NCBI RefSeq assembly: GCF_900110955.1
Contig: NZ_FOFR01000003.1
Location: 248,001-312,000, forward strand
Reading direction: 5' to 3'
Length of the DNA: 64,000 nucleotides
DNA from: Lentzea xinjiangensis
GTDB taxonomy: Bacteria > Actinomycetota > Actinomycetes > Mycobacteriales > Pseudonocardiaceae
In this document: positions 1 through 7,499 of the stretch, piece after piece
How the letters are laid out: each line of letters opens with the position of its first letter
Position numbering within the stretch: position 1 is the first letter of the stretch
Program-made: the position numbers and the translations under genes
The notes under the pieces: model-generated
What the model saw: only the letters and a program-made list of their open reading frames with translations
Database searches by the model: none
What the model was told of the DNA's origin: nothing

Positions 1-138
1 GATACCGCCGACCACGCCGGTCACGATGCCGAGTTCGGCCGGCACCCCGGAGGCCACCGCCACGCCCACGCACAGCGGCAGCGCCACGAGGAACACGACG
101 ATCGATGCGCCGAGATCGGCCCAATATTTCTTGATCAC
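1..138 (-). CDS. SulP-family anion transporter, N-terminus only (partial)
   Basis: Only the first 46 codons are in the window; the gene runs off the left edge. The start is a GTG at 136-138. The protein begins with a short cytoplasmic stretch ([11 protein letters not shown]), then a hydrophobic helix ([19 protein letters not shown]) and [13 protein letters not shown], which is the typical opening of SulP/SLC26 transporters. SulP proteins move sulfate, bicarbonate or other anions across the cytoplasmic membrane. The gene directly upstream on the same strand is a beta-carbonic anhydrase ending 10 bp away, and SulP-carbonic anhydrase pairing is a known arrangement for bicarbonate handling. Substrate cannot be told from this fragment. 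Confidence 0.75.
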   Translation of the reverse strand, partial: MIKKYWADLGASIVVFLVALPLCVGVAVASGVPAELGIVTGVVGGI

Positions 139-148
139 CGTGAGTCCC

Positions 149-721
149 CTACAGCGGAAGGAAGGCGCGCTCGGCACACACGGAGACCCGGCCGGTCTCG
201 ATGTCGTAGAACCAGCCGTGGACGCGCAGCCGCCCGCTCGCCACCCTCTCGGCCACGAACGGGTAGGACAGCAGGACCTCCCGCTGCACCCGGACGTGCT
301 CCTGCCCCTCCTCGCGCATGGCCGGGTCGGCGGCGTCGCGCGGTGCCCGCGGGCGCAGCCAGCCGCGCATCGCGGGCAGGTGGTCGATGCCGCCGCCGTG
401 CAACGCCCCCACCGCGCCGCAGTGGGAGTGACCGCACACCACGATCTCGCTGACGCCGAGCTGGAGGACGGCGAACTCGATCGTGGCCATCTCGCTGGAC
501 GGCGCGGTGAGCGAGTACGGGGGGATGACGTTGCCCGCGGTGCGCAGCTCGAACAGCGAGCCGGGCTCGGCACCGGTGATCGCGGCGGTCACGATCCGCG
601 AGTCGGCACACGTGATGAACATGGTGCTGGGCTGCTGACCTGCGGCGAGCTTTTGGCCGAGTTCACGGGAACGGGACTCGGCGTGTGCGCGGGCATGCTG
701 AACAAAGCGATGGAAATCCAT
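149..721 (-). CDS. beta-class carbonic anhydrase
   Basis: A 190-residue protein that interconverts CO2 and bicarbonate in the cytoplasm. The zinc ligands and dyad of beta-carbonic anhydrases are all visible: C38-x-D40-x-R42 in TCADSRI, and H98-x2-C101 in [12 protein letters not shown]; the RTAGNVIPP stretch (60-68) is also typical. The start ATG (719-721) follows a GAGGGA ribosome site. It is co-directional with, and 10 bp upstream of, a SulP transporter, so the pair probably works on bicarbonate supply or pH homeostasis. Length is close to the short end of the family, with nothing missing from the active site. Confidence 0.93.
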   Translation of the reverse strand: MDFHRFVQHARAHAESRSRELGQKLAAGQQPSTMFITCADSRIVTAAITGAEPGSLFELRTAGNVIPPYSLTAPSSEMATIEFAVLQLGVSEIVVCGHSHCGAVGALHGGGIDHLPAMRGWLRPRAPRDAADPAMREEGQEHVRVQREVLLSYPFVAERVASGRLRVHGWFYDIETGRVSVCAERAFLPL

Positions 722-778
722 GGGAATCCCTCACTGCCTGGGAAGAAGTGTTCGGTTTGATCGGACGGCGGGGACCGA

Positions 779-1093
779 TCAGTTTCTGAACACCTGCAGT
801 GCGGGAGGTGTGCGCCACACCACCGCCGGCTCGGCCGCGGAGATCAGGGCGAGGCTCGGCATGGCATGCGGCGCGAACACCGTCACGTACGACGGCCTGG
901 CCACGGCGGAAGCTCGCTCGGCCGAAGCCACGAGCAACCGCAGCCGGCTCGGCTCGCGCTCCTCGCGGGGCGCTTCCTCCTTGGGAGCCGAGGTCTTCGA
1001 CTTCGGCGGCGGTGCGCCCAGCGACACGGAGGTGACGGCCGGTGCCAGCACAGCGCACAGGGCGATGACGACCGCGAGCAGAACGCTGCGCAT
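779..1093 (-). CDS. small exported protein of unknown function
   Basis: A 104-residue protein starting at the ATG at 1091-1093, which follows a run of six G's (GGGGGGTGAAC) that can serve as ribosome site; the frame is open further upstream but that part has no signal. Residues 1-25 are a signal peptide or membrane anchor (MRSVLLAVVIALCAVLAPAV). A charged, proline-rich linker follows (PPPKSKTSAPKEEAPREERE), then about 55 residues with no recognisable motif. It lies between carbonic anhydrase and the divergent TIR-STAND gene. No family is recognised. Confidence 0.6.
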   Translation of the reverse strand: MRSVLLAVVIALCAVLAPAVTSVSLGAPPPKSKTSAPKEEAPREEREPSRLRLLVASAERASAVARPSYVTVFAPHAMPSLALISAAEPAVVWRTPPALQVFRN

Positions 1094-1138
1094 GTTCACC
1101 CCCCGACCGAGTTGATCTACGACTACCAGTTTCGCTCG

Positions 1139-1283
1139 AAGTGGACAACCTGCGCGATGTACGAGACGAAGATCGCCCTCATCTCGCACAAGATTCACCC
1201 GAAAGTGATTCTGATTTCACGGAAACGTACGTATGCGGGGAGTGACCCTGCCGCGTTGCAGATGTGCCAATAAGTGGACAACC
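1139..1283 (+). repeat. 12-bp direct repeat AAGTGGACAACC in the divergent region
   Basis: AAGTGGACAACC occurs at 1139-1150 and again at 1272-1283, both copies on the + strand, in the 248-bp gap between the small exported protein gene and the TIR-nSTAND1-WD40 gene. A GTGA-N8-TCAC dyad (GTGATTCTGATTTCAC, about 1205-1220) lies between them, and a 6-bp hairpin (GATCCC-AGC-GGGATC, 1291-1305) lies just before the TIR start. These could be regulator sites; no regulator gene is adjacent. Confidence 0.4.
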
Positions 1284-1341
1284 GGCCCCCGATCCCAGCG
1301 GGATCTGCACAATCGGTGACCGAATGCCAAAGGAGGCCGTC

Positions 1342-4300
1342 GTGGCAAGGGTGTTCATCAGCCACGCGACGCAGGACGTGGCGATCGCGACGCAGATCCG
1401 TGACTGGCTCGACGGTGACCACGAGACGTTCCTGGAGGTGCACCCCGAGGACGGGATCCGGGTCGGCGAGGCGTGGCGCGAACGGCTGCACCACGAGCTG
1501 CGCAAGGCCGACGCCGTGGTGTGCGTGATCAGCCAGGCCTCGGTCGCGTCGAGCTGGTGCAACGCCGAGGTCGCCATCGCGGACGCGCTGGGCTGCCTCC
1601 TGCTGCCCGTGCAGACCGAGGGCGTGATCCACCCGCTGATCGGCCACCTCAACCACATCCCGCACGCCACCGCGCGCGAGCACCTGCGGAACGCGCTGCG
1701 GCAGTTCGACGCCGGTGGCCGCACGCTCGCGAAGGACCAGGAGCCGTTCCCCGGCCTGGACGCGTTCACGACGTCGCTGAGCGCCGTGTTCTTCGGGCGC
1801 GACCAGGAGACCCGCGCGCTGGCCCGCCGGGTGCGCCGCGGCCCCGGCCTGCTCACCGTCGTCGGGCCGTCGGGCTGCGGCAAGTCGTCGCTGGTGAAGG
1901 CCGGGCTGCTGGCCCAGCTCGCGGACGACCCCCGCTGGCTCGTCATGCCGCCGTGGCTGCCGGGCAACGACCCGCTCGACGCGCTCGCCCGCGCGGTGCG
2001 CAAGACCGCCGGCCGCGTCGGCCTCGGCTGGAGCCTGCAGGAGACCAGGGACCGGCTCGTCGTCGACGGGCTGCGCGGAGTGGCCCGCGAGCTCGTCGAC
2101 GACGACCGCAAGCTGCTGATCACCATCGACCAGGCGGAGGAGCTCTTCACCCGCGCCGGCGAGAAGGACCGCCAGGTCGTCGTGAGCCTGCTCAGGGACG
2201 CGCTCGGCGACAACGTGCGGGTGATCGCCACGCTGCGGTCGGAGTTCCTCGACGACCTGCGGACGTTGCCCGAGCTGAGCGGCGTGCACATCGCCGGGTA
2301 CGTGCTGGCGCCGCTGGCCCGCGAGGTGCTCAACGTCGTGATCACCGGTCCCGCACGGGTCGCCGGGCTCAAGGTGCACCCCGAGCTCGTGGCGCAGCTC
2401 GTCGAGGACACCGCGAGCGGCGAGGCGCTGCCGTTGCTCGCGTTCACGCTGCAACACCTGGCGATGGGCGTGCCCAGGGGCGGCACGCTGTCGAGCGAGC
2501 GGTACGAGCACCTGGGCGGCGTGCACGGCGCACTGGCCCGCCACGCCGACGACGTCCTCGACAGCGCCGTCTCGGAGACCGGGCTGAGCAGGGAGGAGCT
2601 GCTCTCCCGGCTCGCGTCGCTCGCCACCCTCGACCACACCGGCAGGCCGACCCGCAAGCGCGTCACCATGGCCCAGCTCGACCCCGGCGCGCGGGAGGCG
2701 CTGGAGGTGTTCGTCCGGCACCGCCTGCTCACCGCGAGCGGCGACAAGCAGGGCCGCTGGATCGGGGTGGCGCACGAGGCGCTGTTCACCGAGTGGCGGC
2801 CGTTGCGCAACGCGATCGACGAACGCCAGATCGGCCTGCGCGCGGCCCAGTCGGTCGAGCTGGACGCCTCGCAGTGGACCGAGGGGCAGTGCGCGGACCA
2901 CCTGCTGCTCAACGAGGACACCTTCGCCGCCATCGAACCGCTGGTGGCCGACGAGGACCTCTCCCCGGACGCCCGCCGGTTCCTCACCGCGAGCCGCGCC
3001 CGGATCGAGGTGCTGCGCGGGCAACGCCGCCGCGACCGGCGGCGCACGGTCAGCTGGCTGGCGGTGTTCCTCGTGGCGGCGATCGGCGCGGCGGGCCTCG
3101 CCGCGTTCCAGTGGCGCACCGCCAGCGACGAACGCGACACGGCGACGGCACGCGCACTCGTCGCCCAGGCGCAGGTCGCGCGGAACTCCTCACCGCAGCT
3201 CGCGTTGCGGCTCGGGCTGGCCGCGCACGACCTCGCGCCCAGCTCGGACACGAACATCGAGCTGGTCAACACGTTGCTGACCACGCGCTACGGCGGCTCG
3301 TTCGGTGAGACGGTGTCCGCTGTCGCGTTCGCTCCCACCGGGCACATGGCTGTCGTCGGCGGCACGGACGGCACCGCGAGCCTGTGGGACCTCACGGGCA
3401 CACCCCGGTGGCTCGCCCGCGAGTCCGGCACCGGCGCGGCGGTCACCTCGGTGGCGCTGTCCCCCGGTCTCGCGGCGATCGGCAGCTCGGACGGCTCGGT
3501 GCTGCTGTGGGACACCGGGAACACGTCACGGCGCCACCGCCTGGCGTCCGGACCTCCGGTGACCTCGGTGGCGTTCGACCGGACCGGGACGCTGCTCGCG
3601 ATCGGCCGCTCGGACGGCACCACCTCGCTGTGGTCGGCCGGTCCGCGCCCGGCGCGGCTCGGCGAGCCGTTCCAGCGCCAGGGCGCCGGGGTGTCGTCCG
3701 TGGCGTTCTCCGGGGCGAAGCTCGCCACCGGCAGCCACGACGGCACCGTGGTGGTGTGGGACATCGGCGATCCCGCGCGTCCCGTGCCGGGCGAGCCGCT
3801 GAGCGACGGCGTCGGCAAGGCCGTGTCGTCCGTGGCGTTCAACGGCGACGGAACGCTGCTGGCCGCCGGCGGGTCGGACGGCGTGACGACGTTGTGGGGC
3901 CTGGCCGGCCGGACGCACACGCGGCTCACCGGTCACATCGGCGTCGTCTCGTCGGTGGCGTTCTCGCCGGCGGCACCGGTGCTGGCGGCCGGCAGCCACG
4001 ACGCCACCACGGTCCTGTGGGACCTCAGCTCGCCGGGGGAGCCTCGGCAGCTCGCCGACCCGCTGGTGGGCCAGCGGGGCGCGGTGTCCTCGCTCGCGTA
4101 CTCCCCCGACGGGCTGCGGCTCGTCACCGGCAGCACCCACGGGCCGGCGATCGTGTGGGAGATGGCCGAACGGCCGCGCCGGATCGGGCTGCCGCTCACC
4201 GGGCACGGCATGCTCGTGAAGTCCCTCGCGTTCGAGGACGGCACCACGCTCGTCACGACCGGCTCGGACAACCGGCGGATCCGCTGGGACGTCGGCTACC

Positions 4301-4944
4301 CGCAGCAGCCCAGGAAGATCGACGAGAGCGCCGGGCCCTCGAAGCTGTACTCCCTGGCGCAGCACGGCGACGTGGACGCGATCCTGGGCGACCGCAACAC
4401 CGTCCAGCTGTGGAACGTCAAGACCAGGACCCTGATCGCGACGCTCGCGGGGCACAACAACGGCATCAGCGCGGCGGCGTTCTCGGCCGACGGCAAGGTG
4501 TTCGCCGCGGGCAGCACCGACGGCACGACGATCCTGTGGAACGTCGCCGATCCCGACCACCCCCTGCCGATCGGCCAGCCGCTCGGGCAGAACAAGCAGG
4601 TCTCCGCGCTGGCGTTCGCCCCGGACGGCACGAAGCTCGCCGTCGGCACGTCGACCGGCGGCACGCTCGTCTGGGACGTCACCGACCCGAACCAGCCCCG
4701 CCAGGTCGGCCGCCGGCTCGACGGTCACCGGATGGCGGTGAACTCCGTGGCCTTCGCGCCCAGCGGAGCCGTCCTCGCCACCGCGGGCTCGGACGGCACC
4801 ACCGTCCTGTGGGACATGGCCCTGCTCGACGACGCCGTCGCCCGCGCCTGCGCGGTGGCCGGAGGCGGCCTCAGCCACCTCGAGTGGCAGCAGTACCTCC
4901 CCGCACTGTCCTATCGCGACACCTGTTCAGGAGATCAGCGATGA
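1342..4944 (+). CDS. TIR-nSTAND1 NTPase-WD40 repeat protein (conflict/signalling type)
   Basis: A 1200-residue protein. The start chosen is GTG 1342, 5 nt after a perfect AGGAGG (1331-1336); upstream ATGs at 1264 and 1324 lack a ribosome site. Residues 2-130 are a bacterial TIR domain (ARVFISHATQD, then SSWCNAEVAIA with E76 at the usual NADase catalytic position). Residues 133-153 (QEPFPGLDAF...FFGRD) are the lead-in typical of nSTAND1 NTPases, followed by a P-loop GPSGCGKSS (175-183) and Walker B LLITIDQAEELF. A transmembrane helix spans about 571-592. About 12 WD40 units follow (residues 657-1160), ending in a Cys-containing cap (CAVAGGGLSHLEWQQYLP). STAND proteins with TIR effectors usually sense a ligand through their repeats and trigger NAD+ cleavage; that role is inferred here. 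The stop overlaps the next gene's start (ATGA). Confidence 0.9.
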   Translation: MARVFISHATQDVAIATQIRDWLDGDHETFLEVHPEDGIRVGEAWRERLHHELRKADAVVCVISQASVASSWCNAEVAIADALGCLLLPVQTEGVIHPLIGHLNHIPHATAREHLRNALRQFDAGGRTLAKDQEPFPGLDAFTTSLSAVFFGRDQETRALARRVRRGPGLLTVVGPSGCGKSSLVKAGLLAQLADDPRWLVMPPWLPGNDPLDALARAVRKTAGRVGLGWSLQETRDRLVVDGLRGVARELVDDDRKLLITIDQAEELFTRAGEKDRQVVVSLLRDALGDNVRVIATLRSEFLDDLRTLPELSGVHIAGYVLAPLAREVLNVVITGPARVAGLKVHPELVAQLVEDTASGEALPLLAFTLQHLAMGVPRGGTLSSERYEHLGGVHGALARHADDVLDSAVSETGLSREELLSRLASLATLDHTGRPTRKRVTMAQLDPGAREALEVFVRHRLLTASGDKQGRWIGVAHEALFTEWRPLRNAIDERQIGLRAAQSVELDASQWTEGQCADHLLLNEDTFAAIEPLVADEDLSPDARRFLTASRARIEVLRGQRRRDRRRTVSWLAVFLVAAIGAAGLAAFQWRTASDERDTATARALVAQAQVARNSSPQLALRLGLAAHDLAPSSDTNIELVNTLLTTRYGGSFGETVSAVAFAPTGHMAVVGGTDGTASLWDLTGTPRWLARESGTGAAVTSVALSPGLAAIGSSDGSVLLWDTGNTSRRHRLASGPPVTSVAFDRTGTLLAIGRSDGTTSLWSAGPRPARLGEPFQRQGAGVSSVAFSGAKLATGSHDGTVVVWDIGDPARPVPGEPLSDGVGKAVSSVAFNGDGTLLAAGGSDGVTTLWGLAGRTHTRLTGHIGVVSSVAFSPAAPVLAAGSHDATTVLWDLSSPGEPRQLADPLVGQRGAVSSLAYSPDGLRLVTGSTHGPAIVWEMAERPRRIGLPLTGHGMLVKSLAFEDGTTLVTTGSDNRRIRWDVGYPQQPRKIDESAGPSKLYSLAQHGDVDAILGDRNTVQLWNVKTRTLIATLAGHNNGISAAAFSADGKVFAAGSTDGTTILWNVADPDHPLPIGQPLGQNKQVSALAFAPDGTKLAVGTSTGGTLVWDVTDPNQPRQVGRRLDGHRMAVNSVAFAPSGAVLATAGSDGTTVLWDMALLDDAVARACAVAGGGLSHLEWQQYLPALSYRDTCSGDQR

Positions 4945-5846
4945 ACCGCCTCCTCCTCGCAGTGCTGCTCCTCGCCTCCTGCTCGGCGGCCCCGCCCGAC
5001 GAGGCGCCCGAGCGGCAGGTCCTCGTGTTCAGCGGCACGCCCACCGCGAGCTCGATCACGACCCAGCAGATGTTCCTGCCGATCATCAACATGCTGCGCC
5101 GCGAGACCGGCGTGGAGATCCGCGTGCAGGAGTCGACCACCTACGACGCGCTCATCGACGGCATGCGTGACGGCTCGATCGACATCGGCGCGTTCGGCCC
5201 GCAGTCCTACGTCGTGGCCCGCGAGCGCGGCGCCCGCATCACCCCGGTGTCCGCGCAGGTCAAGGAGCAGGGCGCCACACCGTCGTACCGCGGCTACGGC
5301 ATCGTCAGGGCCGGCTCCCCCGTCGGCTCGCTGGCCGACCTGCGCGGCCACCGCGTCTGCTACGCCGACCGCGTGTCCACGTCCGGGTTCCTCTTCCCGA
5401 GCGCCGCCCTGCGCGAAGCCGGGCTGGACCCGGTGCGCGACACCGTGCCGGTGTTCACCAGCGGCCACGAGGCGGCGGTGCTCGCCGTGGTGAACGAGCA
5501 GTGCGAGGCGGGCTTCGCGTTCGACGAGATGGTCGACCGCCACCTCGTGGAACGCGGCCAGATCCAGCCGGGCAGGTTGAAGAAGATCTGGACCTCCGAG
5601 CTGATCCCCGGCGCGCCGCTCGCCGTCGCGGACGACCTGCCGGAGCCGCTGCGGCAGCGGATCGTGGCCGCGCTGCAGACCAAGGCCACCGCGGACCACT
5701 TGCGCGCCAACGGTTTCTGCCAGGGCGAGTGCCCGGTGGGGGACGCGACGGCGTGGGGCTACGCGAAAGTCGACGACTCGGTCTACGAGCCGGTGCGGGC
5801 GGCGTGCCGGAAGGTCGGCTGGGACTCGTGCACGCCTGGCGCCTGA
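4941..5846 (+). CDS. PhnD/SsuA-type substrate-binding lipoprotein coupled to the TIR-STAND gene
   Basis: A 301-residue protein whose ATG overlaps the stop of the TIR-nSTAND1-WD40 gene by 4 nt (ATGA), so the two are translationally coupled. It has a lipoprotein signal with C14 (LLLASC), then a type-2 periplasmic binding fold of the PhnD/SsuA kind: FSGTPTAS..., IDIGAFGPQSYVVAR, SLADLRGHRVCYADRVSTSGFLFP, and AVVNEQCEAGFAFDE. Such proteins normally deliver phosphonate, phosphite or phosphate to an ABC permease, but no permease or ATPase gene lies nearby. Extra cysteines near the C-terminus (CQGECPVG, ACRKVGWDSC) suggest disulfides outside the cell. The pairing suggests a ligand sensor for the STAND protein rather than a transporter part; that is inference. 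Confidence 0.82.
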   Translation: MNRLLLAVLLLASCSAAPPDEAPERQVLVFSGTPTASSITTQQMFLPIINMLRRETGVEIRVQESTTYDALIDGMRDGSIDIGAFGPQSYVVARERGARITPVSAQVKEQGATPSYRGYGIVRAGSPVGSLADLRGHRVCYADRVSTSGFLFPSAALREAGLDPVRDTVPVFTSGHEAAVLAVVNEQCEAGFAFDEMVDRHLVERGQIQPGRLKKIWTSELIPGAPLAVADDLPEPLRQRIVAALQTKATADHLRANGFCQGECPVGDATAWGYAKVDDSVYEPVRAACRKVGWDSCTPGA

Positions 5847-5928
5847 TGCCGGGCTCGTCGTTCACCGGACCGCGCGCCGCCGGCGGGATCACGATCCCCC
5901 CGCGGGAAGGCGATCGCGGGAAAGGCGA

Positions 5929-5962
5929 ACGCCCCGGCCGACGTCGTTGTCGGCCGGGGCGT
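5929..5962. terminator. bidirectional hairpin between phnD-like gene and gltD
   Basis: A perfect 14-bp stem (5929-5942 with 5949-5962) and a 6-nt loop (GTCGTT), very GC-rich, lying between two convergent genes. There is no clear T-tract on either side, as is common in high-GC actinobacteria. Confidence 0.75.
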
Positions 5963-5993
5963 CATGCTGCTCCCCGCTGGTCTGACGCCGTTG

Positions 5994-7499
5994 TCAGACC
6001 ACAGCGAGCGGAAGCTGGTTCGGGATCACCGGCGAGGGCAGGTTCGAGGACCCCGTGAGGAACTTGTCCACGGCGTTGGCCACGGACCGGCCCTCCGCGA
6101 TCGCCCACACCACGAGCGACGCGCCGCGGTGCGCGTCACCGCAGACGAACACGCCGGGAGCGGTCGTCTGCCAGTCGGAGCCGCACGAGATCGTGCCGCG
6201 TGTGGACAGCGAGATGTCCAGGTCTTCGAGCAGGCGCATGTGCTCGACGCCCTCGAAGCCGATCGCCAGCAGCACCATGTCCGCGGGCAGGACCTCGATC
6301 TCGTCGGACAGCGGAACCACGGAACGGCGGCCGGACGAGTCCTTCTCGACGCGCACCTGCTGCAGCTCGATGAAGCGCACGTGGCCGTCGTCATCGCCGA
6401 CGAACCGCTTGACCGCCACGGTGAAGCGGCGTTCGCCCGCCTCCTCGTGCGCCGGATAGGTGCGCAGGATGTGCGGCCACACCGGCCACGGCGAGCGCTC
6501 GTCGTCGCGCACCGAGGGCGGCATCGGGTACTGGTCGAGCTGCGTCACCGACAACGCGCCCTGCCGGGTCGCGGTGCCGTAGCAGTCGGCCCCCGTGTCG
6601 CCACCGCCGATGACGATGACGTGCTTGCCCTCGGCCGAGATCTCCGACGGGCCGTCGCCCTCGCACGCGCGGTTCGCGGGCACGAGGTGGTCCATCGCGA
6701 GGTGCACGCCCTTGAGCTCGCGGCCGGGGGTGGTCTTGTCGTCCCTGCCGCGCAGCGCGCCCACGGCCAGCACGACCGCGTCGAACTCGGCCCGCAGCTG
6801 CTCGACGGTGATGTCGACGCCGACCTCGCAGCCCGTCACGAACTTCGTGCCCTCGCGGCGGAGCTGCGCCAGCCGGCGGTCGAGGACCTTCTTCTCCATC
6901 TTGAACTCGGGGATGCCGTACCGCAGCAGGCCACCGAGCCGGTCGTCCCGTTCGTACACGACGACCTCGTGGCCGGCCCTGGTGAGCTGCTGCGCCGCGG
7001 CCAGCCCGGCGGGACCGGAGCCGACGACGGCGACCCGCTTGCCGGAGGACACCGTCGCCTGGGCCGGCTGCACGTAGCCGTTCTCCCACGACACGTCCGC
7101 GATGGTCTCCTCGACCCGCTTGATCGCGACGGCGCCGCCCGCGTCGTGCGAGATCGCCAGCACGCAGGCCGCCTCGCACGGCGCCGGGCACAACCTGCCC
7201 GTGAACTCCGGGAAGTTGTTGGTGGCGTGCAGGCGTTCCGAGGCGAGCTCCCAGTCGCCGCGGCGCACCAGGTCGTTCCACTCGGGGATCAGGTTCCCGA
7301 GCGGGCAGCCCGCCGTTCCGCTGTGGCAGAAGGGAATGCCGCAGTCCATGCACCGCGTCGCCTGCGTGCGCACGGCGTTGTTCCGCTCCGCGGGATCCTG
7401 CTCGAGGTAGACCTCGTTCCAGTCCTGCAGGCGTTCCGACTTCGGGCGCTTCGGCGCGTCGGAACGGGAGTGCTTCAGAAAACCCTGTGGATCAGCCAC
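5994..7499 (-). CDS. gltD: glutamate synthase (NADPH) small subunit
   Basis: A 501-residue protein that passes electrons from NADPH through FAD and Fe-S clusters to the large subunit, for glutamate formation from glutamine and 2-oxoglutarate. The N-terminal cysteine clusters are present ([25 protein letters not shown]), followed by an FAD-binding [13 protein letters not shown] and an NADPH-binding [10 protein letters not shown]. The start is GTG at 7497-7499 ([11 protein letters not shown] is the usual opening), overlapping the end of gltB by 8 nt; the longer upstream frame is a shadow inside gltB. Length is normal. Confidence 0.96.
   Translation of the reverse strand: MADPQGFLKHSRSDAPKRPKSERLQDWNEVYLEQDPAERNNAVRTQATRCMDCGIPFCHSGTAGCPLGNLIPEWNDLVRRGDWELASERLHATNNFPEFTGRLCPAPCEAACVLAISHDAGGAVAIKRVEETIADVSWENGYVQPAQATVSSGKRVAVVGSGPAGLAAAQQLTRAGHEVVVYERDDRLGGLLRYGIPEFKMEKKVLDRRLAQLRREGTKFVTGCEVGVDITVEQLRAEFDAVVLAVGALRGRDDKTTPGRELKGVHLAMDHLVPANRACEGDGPSEISAEGKHVIVIGGGDTGADCYGTATRQGALSVTQLDQYPMPPSVRDDERSPWPVWPHILRTYPAHEEAGERRFTVAVKRFVGDDDGHVRFIELQQVRVEKDSSGRRSVVPLSDEIEVLPADMVLLAIGFEGVEHMRLLEDLDISLSTRGTISCGSDWQTTAPGVFVCGDAHRGASLVVWAIAEGRSVANAVDKFLTGSSNLPSPVIPNQLPLAVV

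Noticed and set aside
1179..3284. A 701-codon open frame opposite the TIR-STAND gene
   Set aside because: Ser/Arg-rich shadow with no domain; the + strand protein has clear TIR and P-loop motifs.
5167..5493. Alternative frame inside the PhnD-like gene
   Set aside because: Ser/Pro/Arg-rich shadow; the chosen frame has a lipobox and binding-protein motifs.
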